This document shows positions 17,180-24,794 of a stretch of 64,000 nt of DNA, in pieces. The notes beneath the pieces are model-generated. The model searched no databases. It had not been told where the DNA came from and saw only the letters and a list, made by a program, of their open reading frames with translations. Positions within the stretch are counted from its first letter, which is position 1; every line of letters begins with the position of its first letter. The position numbers and the translations under genes were made by a program. Origin of the DNA: SURF-55 sp040755195 (lineage in GTDB: Bacteria; Bacillota; Desulfotomaculia; Desulfotomaculales; Ammonificaceae); the NCBI GenBank assembly GCA_040755195.1, contig JBFMBL010000007.1, positions 1 through 64,000 of the forward strand. The letters are read 5' to 3'.

Positions 17180-17974
17180 TTAGACATATGGCCCTACATC
17201 CTGTTTCCGGCAGCCCAAAAGCAGGGATACGGAATAACATGTTTCTTGCAGTATGTTAACCAGCCTGTTAATCCTTTCGAGTGGAAGGCGCTCTGACGGA
17301 CCCGTAATCCCCAGGGCTGCTGCGACTCGCCCGCTCACATTGAAGATCGGCGCCGCAACCCCGCGCAAATTGTCCGCGAATTCACCGGCGCTTACCGCGT
17401 ATCCCTGTGCTCTGACCCGTTCCAGGTGAAAAAGCAGTTGTTCCGGAGCGGTGATGGTGTTAAGGGCGTGCGGCTTTAACTCTTGAGTCCGAAGGTATTT
17501 TCTCAGCTGCGCCTCGGGAAGATAAGCGAGAAGAACCTTTCCTTCCGCCACGCAATACGCCGGCGTGCGGAGCCCGAGGTTTATGGTCGTCGGCTCTTGC
17601 GGCTGGCGCCTTTCGAGGAATAAAACCTCGCTCCGCTCCAAAATGGCGAGTTGCACCGTTTCACCTGTGATATCCACCAGTTCGGTGATGTAAGGTAAAA
17701 CCTCACGCCGTAAGTCAAGGCTGTGGAGGTAAGTCAACCCAAGGGAAATGTAGCCCATTCCAAGGCGATAGCATTCCGTTGTCTCATCCTTCTCAACAAA
17801 ACCGTGGCTGGTTAAAGCGGCAAGGAGCCTGTGGACGGTGCTTTTATGCAGTCCGAGCTCCTTCCCGATCCTGGTCACTCCCAACCCCGCAGGGTTTGCG
17901 CCTAATACTTCCAAGATGAGCAACGCGCGCTCAACCGATTGGACGGCGAAATGCCTTTCCTCATTTTGTGACAA
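17180..17974 (-). CDS. IclR-family transcriptional regulator
   Basis: 264 residues from TTG 17974. N-terminal winged helix (SVERALLILEVLG, GVTRIGKELGLHKSTVHRLLAAL) followed by the IclR effector-binding GAF-like domain (ETVQLAILERSEVLFLERR, GLRTPAYCVAEGKVLLAYLP). An upstream in-frame ATG at 18031 lies in the loop of the preceding gene's terminator and is not a credible start; AGGGGTGG 5 nt before the TTG supports the shorter form. Probably controls the ligase gene 17 nt downstream, and perhaps acs; effector unknown. Confidence 0.9.
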   Translation of the reverse strand: MSQNEERHFAVQSVERALLILEVLGANPAGLGVTRIGKELGLHKSTVHRLLAALTSHGFVEKDETTECYRLGMGYISLGLTYLHSLDLRREVLPYITELVDITGETVQLAILERSEVLFLERRQPQEPTTINLGLRTPAYCVAEGKVLLAYLPEAQLRKYLRTQELKPHALNTITAPEQLLFHLERVRAQGYAVSAGEFADNLRGVAAPIFNVSGRVAAALGITGPSERLPLERINRLVNILQETCYSVSLLLGCRKQDVGPYV

Positions 17975-18010
17975 GGCTGCCACCCCTGGAACATCGTTTA
18001 CACTTAATCC

Positions 18011-18043
18011 AAAAGCAAAAAGGCGGTTCATTAAGGAACCGCC
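18011..18043 (-). terminator. Rho-independent terminator of the lipoprotein gene
   Basis: Minus strand GGCGGTTC, CTTAAT loop, GAACCGCC followed by TTTTTGCTTTT, 24 nt after the lipoprotein stop. Its loop contains the spurious upstream ATG of the IclR frame. Confidence 0.9.
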
Positions 18044-18066
18044 ATGTGTTTATTGCGGGTTGATTG

Positions 18067-18549
18067 TTAATAGAAAACGGCTACTCCCAGCCGCTGGTCG
18101 CTGACCGTCAGGCCGACGGTAACCTGGCAGTCCTTGCCTGCGATCTTTTTTTGGAAGCTCAAAGTCTTTAATTCTTCGCGGGACGAATCCTTGGCAAGCT
18201 TGTATCCTTTCGAGTCTAACTCCTTTTTTAACGGTTCCACGTCTTCGGCAGCGGTCCGCCGCTTCAATGCGTAGGTCATGTGATTACCGCCTTCGCCCAT
18301 TTGAAAAAACATAGACAACTTCGCACCGCCAAAAACCTTTGCAAAAACCGGCTGGAGCTCTGCATGAACCGCCTTACAAACATCCCCGGTCGGAGCCATT
18401 TCCTGGACCTTGTCAAAATCAATTACGGTGGGTTGAATAGGTCCGGGACCTTGGGCCGTCGGCGTCTCGGATTGCGGCTCTTTTTGTTTTCCGCAGCCGG
18501 CGGTTGCCACGAGGACCAGGCTGATAATTAAAACAAGCCAGAATCGCAT
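18067..18549 (-). CDS. Small secreted lipoprotein, unknown function
   Basis: 160 residues from ATG 18549 (GAGAGGG 6 nt upstream); the frame is open further up but the signal peptide fixes the start. MRFWLVLIISLVLVATAGC is a lipoprotein signal with lipobox TAGC. After a Pro/Glu-rich linker the mature part has two short alpha/beta-looking halves (KVFGGAKLSMFFQMGEGG, ...GKDCQVTVGLTVSDQRLGVAVFY). I do not recognise the family. Divergent from rph. Confidence 0.85.
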   Translation of the reverse strand: MRFWLVLIISLVLVATAGCGKQKEPQSETPTAQGPGPIQPTVIDFDKVQEMAPTGDVCKAVHAELQPVFAKVFGGAKLSMFFQMGEGGNHMTYALKRRTAAEDVEPLKKELDSKGYKLAKDSSREELKTLSFQKKIAGKDCQVTVGLTVSDQRLGVAVFY

Positions 18550-18760
18550 TATATCCCTCTCTTCTTTTCTGAAATTCCTTACAGATGTATTTTTCAATTT
18601 CTGCTTAAGAACTGTTATTCCTTTCACCTTAAGCAAAATTTTTTGAATCGAAACCAATAACCTTAGAAACTTGCCTTTTCCGGGGCATAATGGTAGGATG
18701 AGAGTTAAGCCCGTAATAACGAAGGTTTTTCTTACCATAATTTCAATGGAGTGAGCATTA

Positions 18761-19501
18761 TTGCGCATGCCTGAACGTAGGGCATCCGAAATCCGCCCGA
18801 CAAGGATTCTCCCGCAATGCAACAAATATGCCGAGGGTTCCGCTTATGTTGAGGTCGGCGATACGCGGATCATTTGTACCGCCTCGGTGGATGATAAGGT
18901 GCCGCCGTTTCTTAAAGGTACCGGTAAGGGTTGGGTAACCGCCGAGTACGGGATGCTGCCGCGGTCAACCGAAGCACGGAACGTAAGGGAAGCGGCAAAA
19001 GGCCGCCAGAGCGGCAGAACTCTGGAGATACAACGGCTGATCGGTCGCTCGCTTCGAGCGGTGGTTGACCTGGAAGCAATAGGTGAGCGAACCATTACCG
19101 TCGACTGCGACGTGATCCAGGCAGACGGTGGAACGCGGACCGCTTCTATCACGGGTGGTTTTGTCGCCCTGGTGTACGCCCTTGACTGGCTCCGGAACGA
19201 AGGAGTGCTGACGCTGATTCCGGTGTACGATTATGTTGCCGCTGTGAGTGTGGGGCGGGCAGGAGGGGATCTTCTGCTGGACCTCTCCTTTGCGGAGGAC
19301 TCGCTGGCCGCGGTAGACATGAATGTGGTGATGACCGCAAGCGGAAAACTGGTGGAGATCCAGGGCACCGGTGAAGAAGACACCTTCAGCCGGCAGGAAC
19401 TTGACGCCATGCTGGACCTTGCAGTGAACGGGATCGCCGCCCTGGTCGAAAAACAACGGGAAGCGCTGGGCAGCCTCGCCACCTTTATTGGCGTAAGGTA
19501 A
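18761..19501 (+). CDS. rph: Ribonuclease PH
   Basis: 246 residues. Phosphorolytic 3'-5' exoribonuclease trimming tRNA 3' ends. Family features: GDTRIICTASVDDKVPPFLKG, GWVTAEYGMLPRST, GRQSGRTLEIQRLIGRSLRA, the TITVDCDVIQADGGTRTASI core and VDMNVVMTASGKLVEIQGTGE. TTG 18761 is placed well relative to GGAGTGAG (9 nt); ATG 18767 is an alternative. Forms a tight unit with rdgB (2-nt gap). Confidence 0.94.
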   Translation: MRMPERRASEIRPTRILPQCNKYAEGSAYVEVGDTRIICTASVDDKVPPFLKGTGKGWVTAEYGMLPRSTEARNVREAAKGRQSGRTLEIQRLIGRSLRAVVDLEAIGERTITVDCDVIQADGGTRTASITGGFVALVYALDWLRNEGVLTLIPVYDYVAAVSVGRAGGDLLLDLSFAEDSLAAVDMNVVMTASGKLVEIQGTGEEDTFSRQELDAMLDLAVNGIAALVEKQREALGSLATFIGVR

Positions 19502-19503
19502 CA

Positions 19504-20100
19504 ATGAAGCGGTTAGTAGTAGCGACAACCAACCAGGGAAAGCTTAGGGAAATTCAGGCCATTCTGGCCCCCCTTAACTGGGAAGTGATATCCACAAAAG
19601 CCTATCAAGAGTTTCCGGAGATAGAAGAACGCGGGACAACCTTCGAGGCCAACGCCATCGAAAAAGCCCGCGCGACTGCGGCGTTTACCGGAGAAACAGC
19701 ACTCGCTGATGATTCCGGCCTCGAGGTTGATTATCTCGGCGGCGCTCCCGGGGTTTATTCGGCCCGTTTTGCCGGCGAACCCAAAGACGACGACGCGAAC
19801 AATGCAAAGCTTTTGCGGCTTTTAGAAGGGGTGCCGCAGGAAAAACGCGCGGCCCGGTTCAGGTGCGTGATCGCCGTGGCGTTTCCGGAAGGCAGGGTAC
19901 TAACCGCGGACGGCCGCTGCGAAGGCTATATCCTCACCGAACTACGCGGTGCGGGTGGTTTCGGTTACGACCCCTTGTTTTACGTCCCCGAATTCGGTAA
20001 GACCTTTGCCGAACTTCCCCTAGAGGTCAAAAACCGGATCAGCCACCGCGCTGCGGCATTGGCGAAAATCAAGGAAACGCTCGCCAACTTGGTAGAATAA
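19504..20100 (+). CDS. rdgB: XTP/dITP diphosphatase (RdgB/HAM1)
   Basis: 198 residues; hydrolyses non-canonical purine nucleoside triphosphates (ITP, XTP) to monophosphates. Signature elements: VVATTNQGKLREI at the N-terminus, FEANAIEKARATA, ALADDSGLEVDYLGGAPGVYSAR written here as separate conserved blocks ADDSGLEVD and APGVYSAR, GFGYDPLFYVPE and ISHRAAAL. Two nt after rph; rph-rdgB pairing is common in Firmicutes. Confidence 0.95.
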   Translation: MKRLVVATTNQGKLREIQAILAPLNWEVISTKAYQEFPEIEERGTTFEANAIEKARATAAFTGETALADDSGLEVDYLGGAPGVYSARFAGEPKDDDANNAKLLRLLEGVPQEKRAARFRCVIAVAFPEGRVLTADGRCEGYILTELRGAGGFGYDPLFYVPEFGKTFAELPLEVKNRISHRAAALAKIKETLANLVE

Positions 20101-20161
20101 TAGTCGCGAGTTAAGCTACTACATTCTACCTTCTTCATTCCGTATTCCTGCCGGCAGGCTT

Positions 20162-20190
20162 TTGACTTTTAACCGGTTCTGCGCTATAAT
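20162..20190 (+). promoter_or_regulatory. Sigma-A promoter for the tRNA genes
   Basis: TTGACT, 17-nt spacer, TATAAT, ending 30 nt before tRNA-Gly. A CCTGCCGGCAGG palindrome just upstream may mark the end of the rph-rdgB transcript. Confidence 0.75.
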
Positions 20191-20220
20191 TTTTCGTGGT
20201 CACATCTCACCTCTTAAAAC

Positions 20221-20294
20221 GCGGGTGTAGCTCAGTGGCAGAGCACCGGCCTTCCAAGCCGGCTACGTGGGTTCGATTCCCATCACCCGCTCCA
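20221..20294 (+). tRNA. tRNA-Gly (anticodon TCC)
   Basis: Cloverleaf: acceptor GCGGGTG pairs with CACCCGC, D-arm AGCTCAGTGGCAGAGC, anticodon loop CTTCCAA between CCGGC and GCCGG, T-loop GTTCGATTCC, encoded CCA end. Confidence 0.97.
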
Positions 20295-20297
20295 TTT

Positions 20298-20384
20298 ACG
20301 TTCAAGGTTCAACGTTAAGCTTAAAAGGATGGACCTTTAGGGTCCTTTCAAAGTTCAAAGTTCAAGGTTCTGCGTTGGAGGTTG
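20298..20384. repeat. Heptanucleotide repeats (AAAGTTC type) after tRNA-Gly
   Basis: Degenerate units ACGTTCA, AGGTTCA, ACGTTAA at 20298-20318 and five in-phase units AAAGTTC, AAAGTTC, AAGGTTC, TGCGTTG, GAGGTTG at 20350-20384. Between them lies a short GGACC-TTTAG-GGTCC hairpin of uncertain role. Confidence 0.7.
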
Positions 20385-20461
20385 GAAAAAAGAATATAGA
20401 ATAACCTTTTTGAGTGCCTTAAGTGGTCAGAATATAGAATTTTGGATACCGGACCGCCTTC

Positions 20462-20538
20462 TGTATTCTATATTCTGTATTCTATATTCTACCTTCTATA
20501 TTCTGACTTCCGACTTCATGCATCTGACTTCTATTTTC
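20462..20538. repeat. Eleven-unit heptanucleotide array abutting tRNA-Arg
   Basis: Eleven contiguous 7-bp units (TGTATTC, TATATTC, TGTATTC, TATATTC, TACCTTC, TATATTC, TGACTTC, CGACTTC, ATGCATC, TGACTTC, TATTTTC) ending at the base before the mature 5' end of tRNA-Arg. Same family as the bioF-bioD spacer. Confidence 0.85.
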
Positions 20539-20614
20539 GTCCCGGTAGCTCAGTGGATAGAGCAGCGGCCTTCTAAGCCGCGGGTCGGGGGTTCGAATCC
20601 CTCCCGGGACGCCA
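20539..20614 (+). tRNA. tRNA-Arg (anticodon TCT)
   Basis: Acceptor GTCCCGG pairs with CCGGGAC, D-arm AGCTCAGTGGATAGAGC, anticodon loop CTTCTAA between GCGGC and GCCGC, T-loop GTTCGAATCC, encoded CCA. No promoter fits in the repeat array directly upstream, so it is probably co-transcribed with tRNA-Gly. Confidence 0.97.
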
Positions 20615-20619
20615 TTTTA

Positions 20620-20654
20620 GAAGTTGGAAGTTGGAAGTTAGAGATTAGAATTTT
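20620..20654. repeat. Heptanucleotide repeats (GAAGTTG type) after tRNA-Arg
   Basis: Five in-phase units: GAAGTTG, GAAGTTG, GAAGTTA, GAGATTA, GAATTTT, ending just before a terminator hairpin. Confidence 0.75.
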
Positions 20655-20658
20655 AGAA

Positions 20659-20686
20659 AGAACCGGCTGTGCCGGTTCTTCTTTTT
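20659..20686 (+). terminator. Terminator after tRNA-Arg, possibly bidirectional
   Basis: AGAACCGGC, TGT loop, GCCGGTTCT, then TCTTTTT. The reverse complement could also end the superoxide dismutase transcript, whose stop codon overlaps its edge. Confidence 0.8.
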
Positions 20687-21350
20687 ATTCTCTCTCCATC
20701 GTAAGTGGTACTCGCGCCGGCAGCGCTCGTTCGAGCCGCCGCTCCACCTCGCCCCAGTTTACAAGGCGCCACCAGGCGTTCACATAGTCGCGGCGTTGGT
20801 TCTGATAGTCAAGGTAGTAGGCGTGCTCCCAAACATCAATCACCAGAACGGGAATGCAGCCCCACTGGGTAAGGTCTTGATGTTTCTCGGCAGTTAAAAT
20901 CTCAAGACGGCACCAGGCCGGCTGCCATGCCAGAAGTGCCCACCCTGACCCCTCAACATCTGTTGCGGCCATGGTAAACTGCTCTTGAAAAGCCGATACG
21001 CCGCCAAAATAACTCATGACCTTCTCCCTGGTCAACGGGCCTGGCTGATTTTCACCCCATGGCGTCATGACCGTCCAGTAAATGCTGTGCAGGATATGGC
21101 CCGAACCATGAAAGGCCAGTTCCCGCTCCCAATGCTTGACGAGGGAGAAGTCGCCGGTACGGCGGGCTTCCACCAGCTTCAGTTCGGCCTTGTTAAGACC
21201 ATCAACGTATGACTTGTGGTGCTTGTCGTGATGTATGTGAAGGGTGGTGGAACTGATCACCGGTTCCAGGGCATCATAAGGATAAGGCAGCGGCGGTAAC
21301 TTATGGCCTCCCGGCGGAACCGTTCCCTGACTGCCGACCTGAATTTTCAT
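20685..21350 (-). CDS. sodA: Superoxide dismutase, Fe/Mn family
   Basis: 221 residues from ATG 21350 (GGAGGTGG upstream). Removes superoxide. Metal-ligand segments present: HIHHDKHHKSYVDGLN, HGSGHILHSIYW, and VIDVWEHAYYLDYQNQRRDY with the Asp and His ligands. The N-terminus carries a ~20-residue extension (KIQVGSQGTVPPGGHKLPPL) before the usual LPYPYDALEP start, and the region after VEGSGWALLAW is slightly divergent. Fe versus Mn use cannot be decided. Presence suggests an anaerobe or microaerophile with oxygen defence. Confidence 0.9.
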   Translation of the reverse strand: MKIQVGSQGTVPPGGHKLPPLPYPYDALEPVISSTTLHIHHDKHHKSYVDGLNKAELKLVEARRTGDFSLVKHWERELAFHGSGHILHSIYWTVMTPWGENQPGPLTREKVMSYFGGVSAFQEQFTMAATDVEGSGWALLAWQPAWCRLEILTAEKHQDLTQWGCIPVLVIDVWEHAYYLDYQNQRRDYVNAWWRLVNWGEVERRLERALPARVPLTMERE

Positions 21351-21529
21351 TAAAACCACCTCCTGGAAAGATAAGTTAATTGATAATAAAATATTATGCC
21401 GGCCAGCCGTTCAAGGTGCCGGAAACGAACGAGTGAAGCCGCCTTTCCAAATCGGTTGGTAAAACAGACCATGGAGTGTAAAATAAAAAAGAGCTTAAAA
21501 AACACCGAGACTTCAGAGGAGGGCAGGAT

Positions 21530-22450
21530 TTGGATTTTATTGCCGCTTACCGCCGTCTGGAAGAGGGAGAACTGAGGCGCCGCGTTGCAGCGGCTTACCG
21601 CCGCCTGAAAAGCTGTGATACCTGCCCGCGTGAATGTGAAGTAAACCGCCTCAAAAACGAACGAGGCATATGCCGCAGCGGCCGGGATGTTGTCGTTTCA
21701 AGCTATGGGCCGCATTTCGGTGAAGAAGCTCCACTTGTGGGCGATCTTGGATCAGGAACCATCTTCTTCGCCAACTGCACCCTGAACTGCGTATTTTGCC
21801 AAAACTATGAGCTAAGCCACCTGGGCGAAGGAGAAGTCGTAACCATAGGCCGGCTCGCGCAGATGATGCTCACGCTCGAAATGATGGGGTGCCACAACAT
21901 CAACCTCGTCAGCCCCACCCACTTCGTACCGCAGATCCTGGCGGCGCTCTTACGGGCAGCCAAAGAAGGGCTCAATCTTCCCCTTGTTTATAACAGCAGC
22001 GGCTATGAAAGCCTGGAGACTTTAAGACTCCTCGACGGTATTGTAGACATATATATGCCGGATTTCAAATACACTGATCCCGATGCAGCGGCAAGATATT
22101 CCGGTGTTGGGGATTACCCGGCGGTGGTTAAGGAAGCCTTGAAAGAAATGCAGCGGCAGGTGGGAGACTTAACCTTCGACGAAAGGGGAATAGCCGCCCG
22201 CGGCCTTCTGGTACGCCACCTGGTTCTACCGGAAAACCTGTCGGGAACTGAAGAAGCGATGAAATTCCTTGCCCGCGAAGTCTCGCCAAGGTGTTTCGTC
22301 AATGTAATGGCGCAGTATTACCCGGCTTACCGGTCCCGGGAGTTTCCACCCCTCAATCGCCGGTTAACCGCCGCCGAATACCGCGACGCCGTCTTCATTG
22401 CCCAGATGCAAGGCCTCCGGGTCTATACCGGCAATCAAGAGCTTTTATGA
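21530..22450 (+). CDS. Radical SAM protein, PflX/COG1313-like
   Basis: 306 residues, TTG start after GAGGAGGG. A Cys-rich N-terminal part (CDTCPRECEVNR, GICRSG) precedes the radical SAM cluster motif CTLNCVFCQN. Resembles the PflX-type relatives of pyruvate-formate-lyase activating enzymes. The activated partner, if any, is not encoded nearby, so the function is unknown. SPTHFVPQILAAL and YMPDFKYTD are family-typical segments. Ends 4 nt from the convergent TPR gene. Confidence 0.88.
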   Translation: MDFIAAYRRLEEGELRRRVAAAYRRLKSCDTCPRECEVNRLKNERGICRSGRDVVVSSYGPHFGEEAPLVGDLGSGTIFFANCTLNCVFCQNYELSHLGEGEVVTIGRLAQMMLTLEMMGCHNINLVSPTHFVPQILAALLRAAKEGLNLPLVYNSSGYESLETLRLLDGIVDIYMPDFKYTDPDAAARYSGVGDYPAVVKEALKEMQRQVGDLTFDERGIAARGLLVRHLVLPENLSGTEEAMKFLAREVSPRCFVNVMAQYYPAYRSREFPPLNRRLTAAEYRDAVFIAQMQGLRVYTGNQELL

Positions 22451-22454
22451 GAGT

Positions 22455-23582
22455 TCACATCCCAAACGCCTGGCGGTAACAGTCCAAGGCCTCACGCTGC
22501 CGGCCAAGTTCAAACATGATGCTTGCTTTGAGGCTCAAAACCCGGTGGTCCGTCGGGTGGGCCTGACTAAGCCAGGCGCATACGGTGAGGGCCTCGTCAA
22601 AGCGGCCCAGGTCCGCCAGGCACGCCGCCTGGTTCAACAACACCACCTCGCTGTTCGAGCCGGCCGAACCCGCAGCCTTTTTGTAAGCATCCAGGGATTT
22701 AAGCTTTTGCCCGGCCGCTTCCTGGATCACGGCAAGGTTGTTGACAATTATCGCATCGTCGCTCTTAGCCGCTAAAGCGGCCATAATCTGCTCCGCTTCT
22801 TTTATCCGGCGCAGCTTATAATAACAAGCCGCCAGATTCGTTCCCACCGCAACGTCATCCGGGGCCAGTTCCCTCGCCAGAAGAAAACAAGCCGCGGCTT
22901 CCTCATAACGCCTCAGGTGAAACAGGCTGAAGCCCTTGTTGTTAAGCAGGTGGACGCTGTTTTCCCCCCCGAGACGCTGTCCCCGTTCATACTGTTCAAG
23001 CGCTTCACTGTGACGGCCGAGCAGGTTTAAGGCATGGGCCGTGTTCAGTACAATGGAAGGGTTACGGCCACCCGCCTGTTCCGCTTCTTTTAAAATCCGG
23101 ACCGATTCCGCGGCCGCGCCCAGGGATAACAGACACAAAGCCTTCTGGTTGAGCACCGCGCTGTTATAGCATCCCGCGGAAAGAGCACGGTTAAAAAACG
23201 CCAACGCCTGCGCCGGCTCATTCCGCCTGAGCAGCCAGCTCCCTGTCGCCGCCAGCACCCACCCGAGATCTTTGGGCGAAATCCCCGTTTCTCTGTCCGC
23301 GAAACGCGCCGGGTTGAACTTCCCCTTTTTCCACCCCGCAGGCCTGGCAACCCGTAAATACGAAACCGCCCGGTCGAGCCAGCCCATCTTAAAACAAAGC
23401 CTTCCCGCCCACAAGTTCAAATCCACCCTGCCGGGTTCCGCCCTCAAAGCGCGCTTGACCAGCCGGAGCGCCGATTCGTTCATGCCGGCCCGCTCGCAAA
23501 CACACGCTCCACCTAAAAGCAAACTGGACCGGACAAGATATTTTTTCAACGCAGCCCATGGACTGCCAAATATAATGAACAC
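22455..23582 (-). CDS. Tetratricopeptide-repeat protein
   Basis: 375 residues, GTG start with GGAGG 8 nt upstream. Contains roughly nine TPR-like helix pairs (for example ALAFFNRALSAGCYNSAVLN, HSEALEQYERGQRLG, FDEALTVCAWLSQAHP, QREALDCYRQAFGM). No signal peptide or catalytic domain seen. TPR arrays mediate protein-protein contacts; partner unknown. Confidence 0.85.
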   Translation of the reverse strand: MFIIFGSPWAALKKYLVRSSLLLGGACVCERAGMNESALRLVKRALRAEPGRVDLNLWAGRLCFKMGWLDRAVSYLRVARPAGWKKGKFNPARFADRETGISPKDLGWVLAATGSWLLRRNEPAQALAFFNRALSAGCYNSAVLNQKALCLLSLGAAAESVRILKEAEQAGGRNPSIVLNTAHALNLLGRHSEALEQYERGQRLGGENSVHLLNNKGFSLFHLRRYEEAAACFLLARELAPDDVAVGTNLAACYYKLRRIKEAEQIMAALAAKSDDAIIVNNLAVIQEAAGQKLKSLDAYKKAAGSAGSNSEVVLLNQAACLADLGRFDEALTVCAWLSQAHPTDHRVLSLKASIMFELGRQREALDCYRQAFGM

Positions 23583-23806
23583 AGTTTAATCCTCCTCATT
23601 GCAACACTCAGCTAAGTTATTTCACACTTGCCGCTAAATACCTTCCATATCCTGGAATAAAACGTGCGACAAAACGCTGCTTGCTTCACGCATTCATGGG
23701 GAAGGATGGCGCGTCATGTTTGTTTTTCCGGCCCTTGTCTCTTGCATCCTGTGGAAATCATGATATGCTTAAGGATTGTAAGAAACCTGCATTGACAAGG
23801 GTTAGA

Positions 23807-24568
23807 ATGTTTTCTATGAACAAAAGCCTAAGTGGAAAAGTGGCTCTGGTCACCGGCGGCAGCCGGGGCATCGGGGCGGCGATTTGCACGGAACTGGCGC
23901 GTCACGGTGCAAACGTGGTTGTGAACTACCTGACTTCTGCGCGGAACGCTGAAAGTGTGGCGGCAGCCTGCCGGGAGCACGGCGGAAGCGCCTTGGCCTT
24001 CCGGGCCGATATCTCAAACCCGGAATTTGTGGAACAACTCTTCGATGCCGCGGAGAAAACACTGGGTTCCGTCGATATTTTGGTTAATAACGCCGGTCTG
24101 GGATTCCGGCGCTTAGTTGTGGAAACCAGTGACGAAGAATGGCAAAAACTCCTTGGAGTCAACCTCTCGGGCGCTTTCTTTTGCTGCCGGCGGGCGCTCG
24201 CCGGAATGATCCACCGCCGCTGGGGCCGAATACTTAACATAACGTCGGTCTTCGGAATCACAGGCGCTTCTTGCGAAGCAGCCTACGCCGCCACCAAGGG
24301 AGGCTTAATCGCCCTTACCAAGTCCCTCGCCCGTGAGGTGGGCAGCGCCGGGATCACGGTGAACGCCGTCGCCCCCGGGCCCGTAGAAACGGACATGCTC
24401 CCGAAAGGGCTCTCCCCAGAAGAAATCGCCGGACTTGCCGCGTCCATCCCCGCCGGCAGGCTGGGAAAACCGCAGGACGTTGCGGGCGCCTGCGCCTTCC
24501 TCGCCTCTCCGGCCGCGGCTTTCATCAACGGACAGGTCCTGTGCGTCGACGGCGGCTGGCTGCCTTAA
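23807..24568 (+). CDS. SDR-family 3-oxoacyl-ACP reductase-like (FabG-like)
   Basis: About 253 residues from ATG 23807 (AAGGG 5 nt upstream); ATG 23816 is possible, and the frame is open to 23681. Classical short-chain dehydrogenase: cofactor motif TGGSRGIG, NNAG, catalytic Ser in ITSVFG and YAATK, with VAPGPVETDML and the C-terminal CVDGGWLP ending. NADP(H)-dependent reduction of a ketone; FabG assignment is by general similarity and the gene is not in a fatty-acid cluster, so another substrate is possible. Confidence 0.88.
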   Translation: MFSMNKSLSGKVALVTGGSRGIGAAICTELARHGANVVVNYLTSARNAESVAAACREHGGSALAFRADISNPEFVEQLFDAAEKTLGSVDILVNNAGLGFRRLVVETSDEEWQKLLGVNLSGAFFCCRRALAGMIHRRWGRILNITSVFGITGASCEAAYAATKGGLIALTKSLAREVGSAGITVNAVAPGPVETDMLPKGLSPEEIAGLAASIPAGRLGKPQDVAGACAFLASPAAAFINGQVLCVDGGWLP

Positions 24569-24570
24569 TA

Positions 24571-24637
24571 GAGGTGGGAGGTGGGAGGTTAGAGGTTAGA
24601 CCTTGGTGAAAATCACCGGAAGTGATTTTCTTTTATT
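24571..24637 (+). repeat. Heptad repeat plus hairpin module, copy 1
   Basis: GAGGTGG, GAGGTGG, GAGGTTA, GAGGTTA (24571-24598) followed by hairpin GAAAATCAC / GTGATTTTC and a T-rich tract. Acts plausibly as the terminator of the SDR gene. Confidence 0.75.
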
Positions 24638-24642
24638 ATATC

Positions 24643-24739
24643 GAGGTGGGAGGTGAGAAGTTAGAGGTTAGATGCTTGTGGAAATTCGCGTAGCGAATTT
24701 CTTCTTAGAATCCCACTTCCAACCTCGCACTTCTCACTT
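24643..24739 (+). repeat. Heptad repeat plus hairpin module, copy 2, and inverted heptads
   Basis: Units GAGGTGG, GAGGTGA, GAAGTTA, GAGGTTA (24643-24670), then a different hairpin GAAATTCGC-GTA-GCGAATTTC with TTCTT (24681-24705), then four units in the opposite orientation (CCCACTT, CCAACCT, CGCACTT, CTCACTT; 24712-24739). The repeat is conserved between copies while the hairpin stem is not. Confidence 0.75.
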
Positions 24740-24794
24740 CCCAATTGCCTGGCCTCCGCAAAAATGATACAATTTTAACCAGGAGGTGAACAAT

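Noticed and set aside
20298..20654. Possible CRISPR array from regularly spaced repeats near the tRNAs
   Set aside because: Units are 7 bp and contiguous; no 25-40-bp repeats, no unique spacers and no cas genes.
23792..23820. TTGACA-17-TATGAA promoter match at the SDR start
   Set aside because: Its transcription start would fall after the likely ATG codons, so it is probably fortuitous.
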